Shown here one piece after another: positions 25,295 through 33,043 of a stretch of 64,000 nucleotides of DNA. Source of the stretch: Thermopolyspora sp040678635 (GTDB taxonomy: Bacteria > Actinomycetota > Actinomycetes > Streptosporangiales > Streptosporangiaceae); the NCBI RefSeq assembly GCF_040678635.1, contig NZ_JBFATZ010000005.1, forward strand, positions 434,001 through 498,000. Reading direction: 5' to 3'. The first letter of the stretch is position 1; the number at the start of each line of letters is the position of its first letter. Made by a program: the position numbers and the translations under genes. Under the pieces are notes generated by a model. The model saw only the letters and a program-made list of their open reading frames with translations, was not told the DNA's origin and searched no databases.

Positions 25295-26419
25295 TCAGCC
25301 GCCTGATGTGCCGTCCTCCGCGTCCGCGTCGGGGACTCGGGCGTCGTCCGGGTCGTTGAGCCAGCCGTCGGGGAGCGGGACGCGGTCGCGGGGGTTGGCC
25401 CTGCCGCGCTGGCCCTCGGCGGCGGCGGGCCAGGGCTGGGCGGGGTCGAGTTCGGCGGTGCGTTCGGCGAGTTCGGCCAGGGTGGAGACGGTGGCGAGGT
25501 CGCGGCGGAGGGCGGCGCCGATGGTGAAGCCCTTGAGGTACCAGGACACGTGCTTGCGGAAGCCGGCGACGCCCTGGCGCTCGTCGCCCAGGAGGTCGCA
25601 GAGTAGTTCGGCGTGTCTGCGCATGGTCGCGGCCACCTCGCCGAGGGTGGGTCGGGCGCGGCGGGACGATCCGGCGAAGGCCTCGGACAGGTCGCGGAAC
25701 AGCCAGGGACGGCCGAGGCAGCCGCGGCCGACCACCACGCCGTCGCAGCCGGTCTCGCGCATCATGCGCAGCGCGTCCTCGGCGCTCCAGATGTCGCCGT
25801 TGCCCAGCACGGGAACGCCGGGAAGGGCCTCCTTGAGCCGGGCGATCGCGGTCCAGTCGGCGTCGCCGCCGTAGTGTTGCAGGGCAGTGCGGCCGTGCAG
25901 GGCGACGGCGGCGACGCCCTCCTCGGCGGCGATCCGGCCCGCGTCGAGGTAGGTCAGGTGCCCGTCGTCGATGCCCTTGCGCATCTTCACCGTCACCGGC
26001 AGCGTTCCGGCACCCGCGACCGCCGCGCGTACGATCCGCCGGAACAGCTCCCGCTTGTACGGCAGCGCCGCGCCCCCGCCCTTGCGCGTCACCTTGGGCA
26101 CCGGGCAGCCGAAGTTGAGATCGATGTGGTCGGCCAGGCCCTCCTCGGCGAGGATCCGCGCGCTCCTGCCGACCACCTCCGGGTCGATGCCGTAAAGCTG
26201 CACGCTACGCGGCGTCTCCCCCGGCCCGAAGTCGATCATGCGCATCGTCTTGGGCGCACGCTCGATCAGAGCCCGCGTGGTGATCATCTCGGACACGAAC
26301 AGCCCGCCGCCCTGCTCCCGGCACAACGTGCGGAACGCCGAGTTGGTGATCCCCGCCATCGGCGCCAGCACGACCGGCGGCCACACCTCCAACGGCCCGA
26401 TCTTCAACGACGTACTCAC
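25295..26419 (-). CDS. dusB: tRNA-dihydrouridine synthase (DusB type)
   Basis: The 374-residue protein is a complete Dus enzyme: VVLAPMAGITNSAFRTLCR at the FMN-binding start, HIDLNFGCPVPKVTRKGGGA with the catalytic cysteine at residue 105, VTVKMRKGIDDG, VALHGRTALQHYGG, and PVLGNGDIWSAEDA with CDGVVVGRGCLGRPW closing the barrel. It reduces uridines in the D-loop of tRNA using FMN and NADPH. The last ~45 residues are an acidic, disordered extension. It appears to be a single-gene unit; the nearest tRNA genes are 1.4 kb away. Confidence 0.95.
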   Translation of the reverse strand: MSTSLKIGPLEVWPPVVLAPMAGITNSAFRTLCREQGGGLFVSEMITTRALIERAPKTMRMIDFGPGETPRSVQLYGIDPEVVGRSARILAEEGLADHIDLNFGCPVPKVTRKGGGAALPYKRELFRRIVRAAVAGAGTLPVTVKMRKGIDDGHLTYLDAGRIAAEEGVAAVALHGRTALQHYGGDADWTAIARLKEALPGVPVLGNGDIWSAEDALRMMRETGCDGVVVGRGCLGRPWLFRDLSEAFAGSSRRARPTLGEVAATMRRHAELLCDLLGDERQGVAGFRKHVSWYLKGFTIGAALRRDLATVSTLAELAERTAELDPAQPWPAAAEGQRGRANPRDRVPLPDGWLNDPDDARVPDADAEDGTSGG

Positions 26420-26549
26420 CGGTCTTTTCTACCGGAGCACCCGCCCCGCCTGGACCGAACCCACCCCACGTACGCCCCAACCAGGCCAATCATCGCCACA
26501 GCAGGCCACAAGGGGCCATACAAGCCCGAGATTCCCACCGCCCATCATC

Positions 26550-26755
26550 ATCAACCACGGCAAGTCACCGGAGGTCAGTACGGGGCCATCGGGGCACGGC
26601 GGCCACGAGGACCACTAAGGACCACGGCGAGCTCGAAGATCATCACCACCCACCGGACAAGACCGCCACTACCGGCCATGAAGGATCATGACCGGCCTCA
26701 AGGCGCCGCACCGCCCACGATCAACCACGGCAGGCCACCGCAGGTCACTTCGGGG
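26550..26755. repeat. Two 36-bp direct repeats in a gene-free gap
   Basis: ATCAACCACGGCAAGTCACC continues at 26550-26585 and recurs with a few changes at 26720-26755, 170 bases later. Between them GGCCATGAAGGATCATGACC forms an imperfect inverted repeat. The gap 26420-26849 has no supportable gene and is less GC-rich than its surroundings. Confidence 0.55.
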
Positions 26756-26849
26756 CGCGGCGGATCACGACGACTCATGACGGACATGGAATTCGCACTT
26801 GGCGGGCATGATCTCCGGCACGACCGCTTGACGTTTCGGGGGGAACATC

Positions 26850-27659
26850 ATGAGCAGGCAGAGCGAGGCGTGGAACGCCTGGCCGGCCGACGCGCCGTCC
26901 CATGATCCGTACTGGGCGACGCCGTATCGCTACGCATCCGATCCGAGGACGGCTCAGGCCGTGCTCAACGAACTGTTGGACGGGCACGCGTCCGGAGCAT
27001 TCGGCCCCCACCACCCCGGCGTTCACCTCGGCGATCAGCCCGGCGATCATCTTGGCCATCACCTTGGCCATCAGGAGGCGTCGCCCGTGCGTCGCCCCGC
27101 CGCCGTTCGGTCCCCGATATCCCCGCGTCGCGCACGCCGCGCCGGCACCCGCCGCAAGACACGCCCCCGCGACCGGCTGTTGGCCGCGCGGTGGGCGTGG
27201 GCCGTCACCCGCATCGCCATGGGCCTGATCTTCCTGTGGGCGTTCGCCGACCGGCTGGCGGGATTCGGCAGACCCGTCTCCGCCTCCCGCTCCTGGCTTA
27301 ACGGCGGCTCGCCCACTCACGGCTACCTCACCACGGCCGAGGGGCCCTTCGCCGCGCACTTCCACGCCATGGCCGAGCAGCCCTGGACCGACTGGCTGTT
27401 CATGTCCGGCATGGCAGGCGTCGGCCTCGCCCTCGTTCTCGGCATCGGCATGCGCGTCGCCGCCGTGTCCGGCGTCACCCTGATGGGGCTGATCTACCTG
27501 GCCGGCCTGCCCGTGGAGAGCAACCCCTTCCTCGACCAGCACGTCATCTACGCCCTGGTCATCATCGCCCTCGCCGTCTCCCACGCCGGCGACACCCTCG
27601 GCCTGGGCGGCTGGTGGTCACGGACCCGCCTCGTGCGCGCCGTCCCCGCCCTGCGTTGA
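26850..27659 (+). CDS. DoxX-like membrane protein with histidine-rich N-terminus
   Basis: The 269-residue protein has four membrane segments in its C-terminal half (RIAMGLIFLWAFADRL, FMSGMAGVGLALVLGIGM, GVTLMGLIYLAGL and YALVIIALAVSHAG), matching DoxX/TQO-like proteins. The N-terminal half is unusual. Around residues 53-75 it contains HPGVHLGDQPGDHLGHHLGH, encoded partly by a short DNA repeat, followed by a very basic stretch (RRARRAGTRRKTRPR). The histidines could bind a metal ion. DoxX-like proteins are linked to quinone or redox processes, but the role here is unknown. A purine-rich GGGGGGAAC precedes the ATG. Confidence 0.7.
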   Translation: MSRQSEAWNAWPADAPSHDPYWATPYRYASDPRTAQAVLNELLDGHASGAFGPHHPGVHLGDQPGDHLGHHLGHQEASPVRRPAAVRSPISPRRARRAGTRRKTRPRDRLLAARWAWAVTRIAMGLIFLWAFADRLAGFGRPVSASRSWLNGGSPTHGYLTTAEGPFAAHFHAMAEQPWTDWLFMSGMAGVGLALVLGIGMRVAAVSGVTLMGLIYLAGLPVESNPFLDQHVIYALVIIALAVSHAGDTLGLGGWWSRTRLVRAVPALR

Positions 27660-27861
27660 CCGCCCGGCGGCCCGCCGGGGACCGGCCCTCCCCCGCCCGG
27701 TCCCCGGCCGGATCCGGCCCGCGTCTGTGTTCGTCGGCAGGTCGCCGCTCCGCCCTCGCCTCGCCCGATCGCCGTCCGAGCGCATTTCGAGTACGCACCA
27801 GGCCGGAAAACCCGCTACAGTTTCAGGAGTCACCGCAGGGCGAACCCCCGGCGGGAGACAC

Positions 27862-27934
27862 GCGGACGTGGCTCAGTTGGTAGAGCATCACCTTGCCAAG
27901 GTGAGGGTCGCGGGTTCGAATCCCGTCGTCCGCT
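27862..27934 (+). tRNA. tRNA-Gly (GCC)
   Basis: The sequence folds as a cloverleaf. The acceptor stem GCGGACG pairs with CGTCCGC. The D-arm is GCTC...GAGC, and the anticodon loop TTGCCAA gives anticodon GCC between CACC and GGTG. The T-arm has TTCGAAT. The 3' CCA is not encoded. Confidence 0.95.
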
Positions 27935-27973
27935 CGGAGGGGTCTTTCGGTCATACGCTGACAGGGCCTCCTC

Positions 27974-28044
27974 GGTGGAGTGGCCGAGAGGCGAGGCAGC
28001 GGCCTGCAAAGCCGCGTACACGGGTTCAAATCCCGTCTCCACCT
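27974..28044 (+). tRNA. tRNA-Cys (GCA)
   Basis: The acceptor stem GGTGGAG pairs with CTCCACC. The anticodon loop CTGCAAA between GCGGC and GCCGC gives anticodon GCA. The T-arm is ACGGG-TTCAAAT-CCCGT. It is 39 bases from the glycine tRNA and lacks an encoded CCA. Confidence 0.95.
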
Positions 28045-28053
28045 CATCAGCAG

Positions 28054-28125
28054 GGGCGATTAGCTCAGTGGGAGAGCGCTACCTTGACACGGTAGAGGTC
28101 ACTGGTTCAATCCCAGTATCGCCCA
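28054..28125 (+). tRNA. tRNA-Val (GAC)
   Basis: The acceptor stem GGGCGAT pairs with ATCGCCC. The anticodon loop TTGACAC between CTACC and GGTAG gives anticodon GAC. The T-arm is ACTGG-TTCAATC-CCAGT. Only nine bases separate it from the cysteine tRNA, so the three are surely cotranscribed. Confidence 0.95.
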
Positions 28126-28135
28126 CTCCTTACCC

Positions 28136-28171
28136 ATCCCCAGGTCGGCGACCTGGGGATCTTTTATTTTT
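28136..28171 (+). terminator. Intrinsic terminator of the tRNA operon
   Basis: A perfect 11-bp stem (ATCCCCAGGTC, 28136-28146, with 28150-28160) and a GGC loop are followed by CTTTTATTTTT. This is a textbook Rho-independent terminator and the only one in the window with a real T-tract. Confidence 0.95.
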
Positions 28172-28256
28172 CGATCATCGACCAGGCGGACATCCGGCCG
28201 CCCGGCCGTGATCGGCGTCCTGAACCGCCACGGTCATTGGGCCGGTCATACGCCGG

Positions 28257-30101
28257 TCATGGGCGCGGTTCCGGATTCGGCGTCGTCGGCGCGAAGTGGT
28301 CGTCGAGGGCGGTCGCGGCGGCCACCTCCGCGGGCACCTCGACGACGCGGGAGCGGAGCCATTCGCCGAGGCCCTTGGCCTGCGCGTCGAAGCGCGCCCG
28401 GTAGGCCACGCCCTCGCCGAGGATGTCGTGGACGACGAAGTTGACCGCTCGCAGCCTGGGCAGTTCGACGCGGTCGATCCGGAGGCCCGCGGTCTCGGGC
28501 AGCAGGATCCGCAGGGCGTCGGCGGTGAGGTGCTCGCGCAGCCACGCCCACGCGACGTCCGTACGCGCCCATACGCCGATGTTCGCCGCGCCGCCCTTAT
28601 CGCCGCTGCGGGCACCGGCGAAACGGCCGAGCGGAACGCGGACCGTGTCCGCGTCGGCGGACGCGCGCACGTCCGTCGGCCGGGGCGCGGCGGCCTCCGT
28701 CGTGGCGGCGTCGGCGGGGTCAGCGGGGCCAGCGGGGTCGGCGGGGTCGTGAGTCTCGTCGAGCTTCGTCGGCGCGAGGGCGCGGGTCTCCGCAGGGGCG
28801 GGGATGATCTCTGCGGTGCCGTCGGGGAGGTGCACGGTGTGCGCCGGCACGGTCTGCGGCACGAACGCGGGCCGGTAGCGGCCGTAGACGCGGCCCTCGC
28901 CCGGCGGCGCGGCGAGGAACAGCCCCGGGTAGCCGGTGAGCGCGGTCTCAACGGCGGCGTTGGAGAACGCGCGGCCGACCTTCTTGGGGTCGGGGTCGCG
29001 GGCGAGCACGGTGAGCCGCGCCGTGGCCTCCTCTTGGACGTCGGCGTCCGGGTGGTCGGTGCGGGCCAGTTCCCAGTCGATCCGGGCGGGCCGCACCGAG
29101 AGCGCGCGGTCGAACTGGGCGCGGACCAGTTCGGCCTTCGCCTCGATGTCGAGGCCGGTGAGCAGGAAGGTCATCTCGTTGAGGAAGCCGCCGATCTCGA
29201 CGACGGAGACCTTCAGGTCGGGCGGCGGGGGCTCGCCGCGCACGCCGCTGACGCGTACCCGGTCCCGGGCCTCCTGGGTGAGCACGATGGAGTCGAGCCG
29301 CAGCGTCGCGTCGGGGCCGGGGTAACGCGCGCCCGCCACCTCGTACAGGAGTTGTGAGAGCACGGTCTCGGCGGTCACGGCGCCGCCTGATCCGTCCGGT
29401 TTGGTGATGACCGAGGAGCCGTCGGCGGCGATTCTCGCGATCGGGAAGCCGGGGTAGGCGAGGTCGGCGATCTCGGTGAAGAAGGAGAAGTTGCCGCCGG
29501 TCGCCTGGGCTCCGCACTCGATGATGTGCCCTGCGGCCATGGCTCCGGCGATCGCGTCATGGTCGGTACGGCTCCAGCCGTGGAACCATGCGGCGGGCCC
29601 CACCGTGAGCGAGGCGTCGGTGACCCGCCCGGTGACGACCACCTCCGCGCCCGCCTCCAACGCGCGGACGATGCCGAAGGCGCCGAGGTAGGCGTTGGCG
29701 GCCAGCGGCTTCCCGAGGCCGAGCGCGTCCGCCTCGGCGGTCAGGTCGTCGCCGTCGACGTACGCCACGGGCACGTCAAGGTCCTGCGCCCGAGCGAACT
29801 CGCGGATGCGCTCCGCCAGCGCCCGGGGGTTCATGCCCCCGGCGTTGGCGACGACGCGGACTCCGCGCTCGTGCGCCGCGCGCAGGCAGCCGGAGAGCTG
29901 GGTGAGGAACGTCGACGCATAGCCCATCTCGGGATCCTTCGCCTTCTGGCGGGCGAGGATGAGCATGGTGAGTTCGGCAAGATAGTCGCCGGTGATGACG
30001 TCGACCCCGGCCTGGAGGATCTCCTCCATGGCCGCGAGCCGGTCCCCGTAGAAGCCCGAGCAGTTGCCGATCCGCACGCTCCCGGATCCGCTGGTCGTCA
30101 T
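28257..30101 (-). CDS. AtuA-family protein (acyclic terpene utilisation, DUF1446)
   Basis: The 614-residue protein has the AtuA/DUF1446 domain (about residues 8-450: VRIGNCSGFYGDRLAAMEEI, VVANAGGMNPRALAERIREF, VVVTGRVTDASLTVGPAAWF and HIIECGAQATGGNFSFFTEI). A smaller AtuA C-terminal ferredoxin-like domain follows (residues about 500-610: LARSGDKGG-type motif GARSGDKGGAANIGVWA). A low-complexity DPADPAGPADPADAA linker joins them. In Pseudomonas, AtuA acts in citronellol/geranyl-CoA catabolism, probably as a scaffold or transferase. The enoyl-CoA hydratase-like gene upstream on the same strand supports an acyl-CoA degradation role, but terpene use is not proven here. Confidence 0.85.
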   Translation of the reverse strand: MTTSGSGSVRIGNCSGFYGDRLAAMEEILQAGVDVITGDYLAELTMLILARQKAKDPEMGYASTFLTQLSGCLRAAHERGVRVVANAGGMNPRALAERIREFARAQDLDVPVAYVDGDDLTAEADALGLGKPLAANAYLGAFGIVRALEAGAEVVVTGRVTDASLTVGPAAWFHGWSRTDHDAIAGAMAAGHIIECGAQATGGNFSFFTEIADLAYPGFPIARIAADGSSVITKPDGSGGAVTAETVLSQLLYEVAGARYPGPDATLRLDSIVLTQEARDRVRVSGVRGEPPPPDLKVSVVEIGGFLNEMTFLLTGLDIEAKAELVRAQFDRALSVRPARIDWELARTDHPDADVQEEATARLTVLARDPDPKKVGRAFSNAAVETALTGYPGLFLAAPPGEGRVYGRYRPAFVPQTVPAHTVHLPDGTAEIIPAPAETRALAPTKLDETHDPADPAGPADPADAATTEAAAPRPTDVRASADADTVRVPLGRFAGARSGDKGGAANIGVWARTDVAWAWLREHLTADALRILLPETAGLRIDRVELPRLRAVNFVVHDILGEGVAYRARFDAQAKGLGEWLRSRVVEVPAEVAAATALDDHFAPTTPNPEPRP

Positions 30102-30337
30102 CGTCGCCTCACCCTCGGTCGTTCCGCTACGCCGCCGACGGCCGTGACCGCTTGGCCGAAACTATGACACATCCGACTCGATCATGATCCCTCTCCGTCC
30201 TCCCGCCGAAGCCCGCGCCCCCGGCGTCGGCGCGCCGGGGACCGGTCGGCATGCCCGCCGGAGGAACACCAATCAGAATCGCTTCTCCGGCCTACCCCGA
30301 CACCTCCCGTCTCCGGCGTCGGCTCGCCGGGGGCCGC

Positions 30338-31090
30338 TCAACGTCGGCGTTGGAGGAACGCCTTCATGGCCTCCCGTGCCTCGGCGCTGCCGAACAGCTC
30401 CGCCGACCGCTTCGCCATCTCGTCGCCGAGCGTGTCGATTCGGGCCACGAGGTCGTGGTTGAGCAGCCTCTTGGTCTCGCGCAGGCCCTGCGGGGAGCCC
30501 AGAGCGAGCTCGGCGAGGACCTCCGCCACGGCGTCCCCGAGCCGGTCGTCGGGTACGGCGCGGGTGACGAGCCCCAGGGACACGGCCTCGGCCGCGTCGA
30601 AGACGCGGGCGGTCAGGAACAGGTCGGCCGCCGCGCGGTCGCCGAGCCGCGGGAGCAGGCTGAGCGAGATGACCACGGGGGCGAGTCCGAGCCGTACCTC
30701 GGTCAACTGGAAGGTCACCGATTCGGCCGCGATCACGATGTCCGCCGCCCCGACGATGCCGAGGCCTCCGGCGCGCACCGGGCCGCCGACCTCGACGACG
30801 ACCGGCTTGGGGCTTGTCGCGATCTGGCGCTGGAGCCGCACCAGGGCGTGCGCGCCCTGCGTCATGCCGCCCTCCGACGCCTCGCTCAGGTCGGCGCCGG
30901 AGCAGAAGACGCGGCCCGACGACCGGATCAGGATCGCGCGGCTTTCGGTGTCCTCGGACGCGGTGGCGAGGTGCCCCTCCAGTTCGGCGACGAGACGGCG
31001 GCTCAGCGCGTTGCGGTTGTGCTCGCTGTCCAGGGTGATCGTCGCGACCTGATCGGCGATGTCCAAGTGAACCAGCTCGGCCTTGTTCAT
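30338..31090 (-). CDS. Enoyl-CoA hydratase/isomerase family protein
   Basis: The 250-residue crotonase-fold protein has FCSGADLS (oxyanion-hole loop), KPVVVEVGGPVRAGGLGIVG and VTFQLTEVRLGLAPVVIS. By eye-alignment with rat crotonase, the glutamate after the GG pair (Glu144) is glycine here, while the second (Glu164, in TEV) is kept. This favours isomerase- or lyase-like chemistry or a narrowed hydratase. It lies 236 bases upstream of the AtuA-like gene on the same strand and may share its transcript. The ATG at 31090 is the only sensible start. Confidence 0.85.
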   Translation of the reverse strand: MNKAELVHLDIADQVATITLDSEHNRNALSRRLVAELEGHLATASEDTESRAILIRSSGRVFCSGADLSEASEGGMTQGAHALVRLQRQIATSPKPVVVEVGGPVRAGGLGIVGAADIVIAAESVTFQLTEVRLGLAPVVISLSLLPRLGDRAAADLFLTARVFDAAEAVSLGLVTRAVPDDRLGDAVAEVLAELALGSPQGLRETKRLLNHDLVARIDTLGDEMAKRSAELFGSAEAREAMKAFLQRRR

Positions 31091-31238
31091 GACTTAGTCC
31101 CTTTCGTACGCCGCCGACGGTGAAACCTAGTACATCGGGGGCGTGGCCGTTCCGCCGCAGCAGGCCGAGGGCGGACCTGAAGGTCGCCATCGATATCGCC
31201 GAAGAAAGGTGTCGGCGAGGCCGCCGGAGCCTGGTCGC

Positions 31239-31574
31239 GATGACGCGCGGCACCGAACGTCGGCGCGATGCCCCTGCGGCCGACGAGGGCCGGGATCGGC
31301 GGCACAGCCGTCCGCAGGTCGAGATGACGCGCGGCACCCGAATATCGGCGCGATGCCCGTGCGGCCGACGAGGGCCGGGATCGGTGGCGCGCGAGGCGGC
31401 GACGCAGCCGACCGCAAGCCGAGATGACGCGCGGCACCGAACGTCGGCGCGATGCCCCTGCGGCCGACGAGGGCCGGGATCGGCGGCACAGCCGTCCGCA
31501 GGTCGAGATGACGCGCGGCACCCGAATATCGGCGCGATGCCCGTGCGGCCGACGAGGGCCGGGATCGGCGGCGT
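31239..31574. repeat. Nested tandem repeat: 184-bp duplication made of an 84-bp sub-unit
   Basis: GATGACGCGCGGCACC begins at 31239, 31323, 31423 and 31507, giving spacings of 84, 100 and 84. The block of the first two copies (31239-31422) is repeated almost identically as the second two. Each sub-unit contains TCGGCGCGATGCCC and GCGGCCGACGAGGGCCGGGA. The array fills the divergent gap between the hydratase-like gene and the LacI gene. No frame in it looks like a protein. Confidence 0.85.
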
Positions 31575-31596
31575 GTGAGGCGGTGACGCAGTCGTT

Positions 31597-31633
31597 CGCA
31601 AGCGGCTTGCGTGATTCTGCCGTAAGCTTGCGG
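31597..31633. promoter_or_regulatory. Two LacI-type operator candidates directly upstream of the regulator
   Basis: CGCAAGCGGCTTGCG at 31597-31611 is a perfect inverted repeat (7-bp arms, one central base). CCGTAAGCTTGCGG at 31620-31633 is a near-perfect one centred on AAGCTT. They end two bases before the GTG start of the LacI gene. This placement is typical of autorepression. Confidence 0.65.
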
Positions 31634-31634
31634 C

Positions 31635-32684
31635 GTGACTGAAACCCGGGCCTCGGGCCGTTCCACCACGCGCAGGCTCGCCGAGGTGGCGAAGAAGGTA
31701 GGCGTCAGCGAGGCGACCGTCAGTCGGGTGTTGAACGGCAAGCCCGGGGTGTCCGAGGCGACGAGGGCGGCGGTGCTCACCGCGCTGGACGTGCTCGGGT
31801 ACGAGCGGCCGACGCAGTTGCGCGGTGAGCGGGCGCGGCTGGTCGGCCTGGTGCTGCCGGAGCTCGGCAACCCGATCTTTCCCGCGCTCGCCGAGGTCGT
31901 CGGCGGTGCGCTGGCGCAGCGCGGGTTCACGCCTGTGCTGTGCACGCGTACGGCGGGCGGGCTGTCGGAGGCCGACTACATCGAGATGCTGCTGGAGCAG
32001 CAGGTTTCCGGGGTGGTGTTCGCGGGCGGGCACTACGCGGAGGCGGACGCGCCGCACGACCACTACCACCGGCTGCTGGAGGTGCGGCTGCCGGTCGTGT
32101 TGGTGAACGCGGCGACCGAGGGGCTCGGTTTCCCCTGTGTGTCCACCGACGACGAGGTGGCGGTGGAGCAGGCGTTCGGGCATCTGGTCTCGCTTGGGCA
32201 TGAGCGCATCGGCATGGTGCTCGGGCCGGAGGATCATGTGCCGTCCCGGCGCAAGCTGGCCGCGTTTCTCAGCGAGGCGCGGCGGGTGGGGCTGCCGGTG
32301 GAGCCGGAGGCGGTGGAGCGCACGCTGTTCTCGCTGGAGGGCGGGCAGGCCGTGACGACCCGGCTGGTGCGGCGCGGTGTCACCGGCATCATCTGTGCCA
32401 GCGACGTCCTGGCCCTCGGCGCGGTGCGGGCGGTCCGGCGGTTGGGCCGGTCGGTGCCCGAGGACGTGTCGGTGGTCGGCTTCGACGACTCGGCGTTCAT
32501 GAACTGCACTCATCCGCCGCTTACCACGGTGCGCCAGCCGATCGAGGCGATCGGCCGCACCGCCGTGACGCTGCTGGTCAATCAGATCGATGGCGCTACC
32601 GTGACCGCTGAGGAGCTCTTGTTCGAGCCCGAGCTCGTGGTCCGCGGCTCCACCGGACCGGTACGCGCCCGCATGCCCGCCTGA
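31635..32684 (+). CDS. LacI-family regulator of the alpha-glucan locus
   Basis: The 349-residue protein has the LacI helix-turn-helix at about residues 13-60 (LAEVAKKVGVSEATVSRVLN, GKPGVSEATRAAV) and a sugar-binding effector domain (LVGLVLPELGNPIFPALAEV, GIICASDVLALGAVRAVRRL, VSVVGFDDSAFMNCTHPPLT). The GTG at 31635 lies just downstream of two palindromic sites that it probably binds. It faces the glucanase gene and precedes the ABC importer operon. Related half-sites (CGCAAG, CTTG...CAAG) occur in the importer promoter region, so it is the best candidate for local control. Confidence 0.9.
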   Translation: MTETRASGRSTTRRLAEVAKKVGVSEATVSRVLNGKPGVSEATRAAVLTALDVLGYERPTQLRGERARLVGLVLPELGNPIFPALAEVVGGALAQRGFTPVLCTRTAGGLSEADYIEMLLEQQVSGVVFAGGHYAEADAPHDHYHRLLEVRLPVVLVNAATEGLGFPCVSTDDEVAVEQAFGHLVSLGHERIGMVLGPEDHVPSRRKLAAFLSEARRVGLPVEPEAVERTLFSLEGGQAVTTRLVRRGVTGIICASDVLALGAVRAVRRLGRSVPEDVSVVGFDDSAFMNCTHPPLTTVRQPIEAIGRTAVTLLVNQIDGATVTAEELLFEPELVVRGSTGPVRARMPA

Positions 32685-33043
32685 CGCGCGTCGTCGCCGC
32701 TCGGCGTGGCGGGGGCGTTCGACGGGCCGGAGCCCTTCGACGGTAGGGGCCGTTCGACGGTCGGGCCGCTCGGCGGGCCGGGCGTACGGGCGGCATCTTG
32801 ACCCCGGGGGCTCCGGGGGGCGCCACGGTGGCGGAGGAGATTCGTTCACGTCGGTTTCGTCCTGGTTGAGGCGCTTTTCTCGCTCTCAGGTCGTCGCCAT
32901 CGAGATCCTCCGGCCGCCGAAAACGCGTCCGTGACCTGCCGATCGCCCTCGACGTACCGCTGTGACCAGGACGCCTGGCGGTGCCTTCGCCGTGCCCGGG
33001 AGGGCTGTGGTGAAGGCGCCGCCGGCGTCCCGAGGGCGGGCGG
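32685..33043. other. Convergent gap between the LacI and glucanase genes
   Basis: The 359 bases hold no gene. TTCGACGG recurs three times within about 45 bases near 32720-32760, a short direct repeat of unknown meaning. Confidence 0.4.

Noticed and set aside
27862..28125. tRNA cluster as an attachment site for an integrated element
   Set aside because: No integrase, excisionase or direct repeat of a tRNA 3' end was found in the window, and the flanking genes look chromosomal.
31239..31574. CRISPR array
   Set aside because: The units are 84-100 bp and contiguous, without unique spacers, and there are no cas genes.
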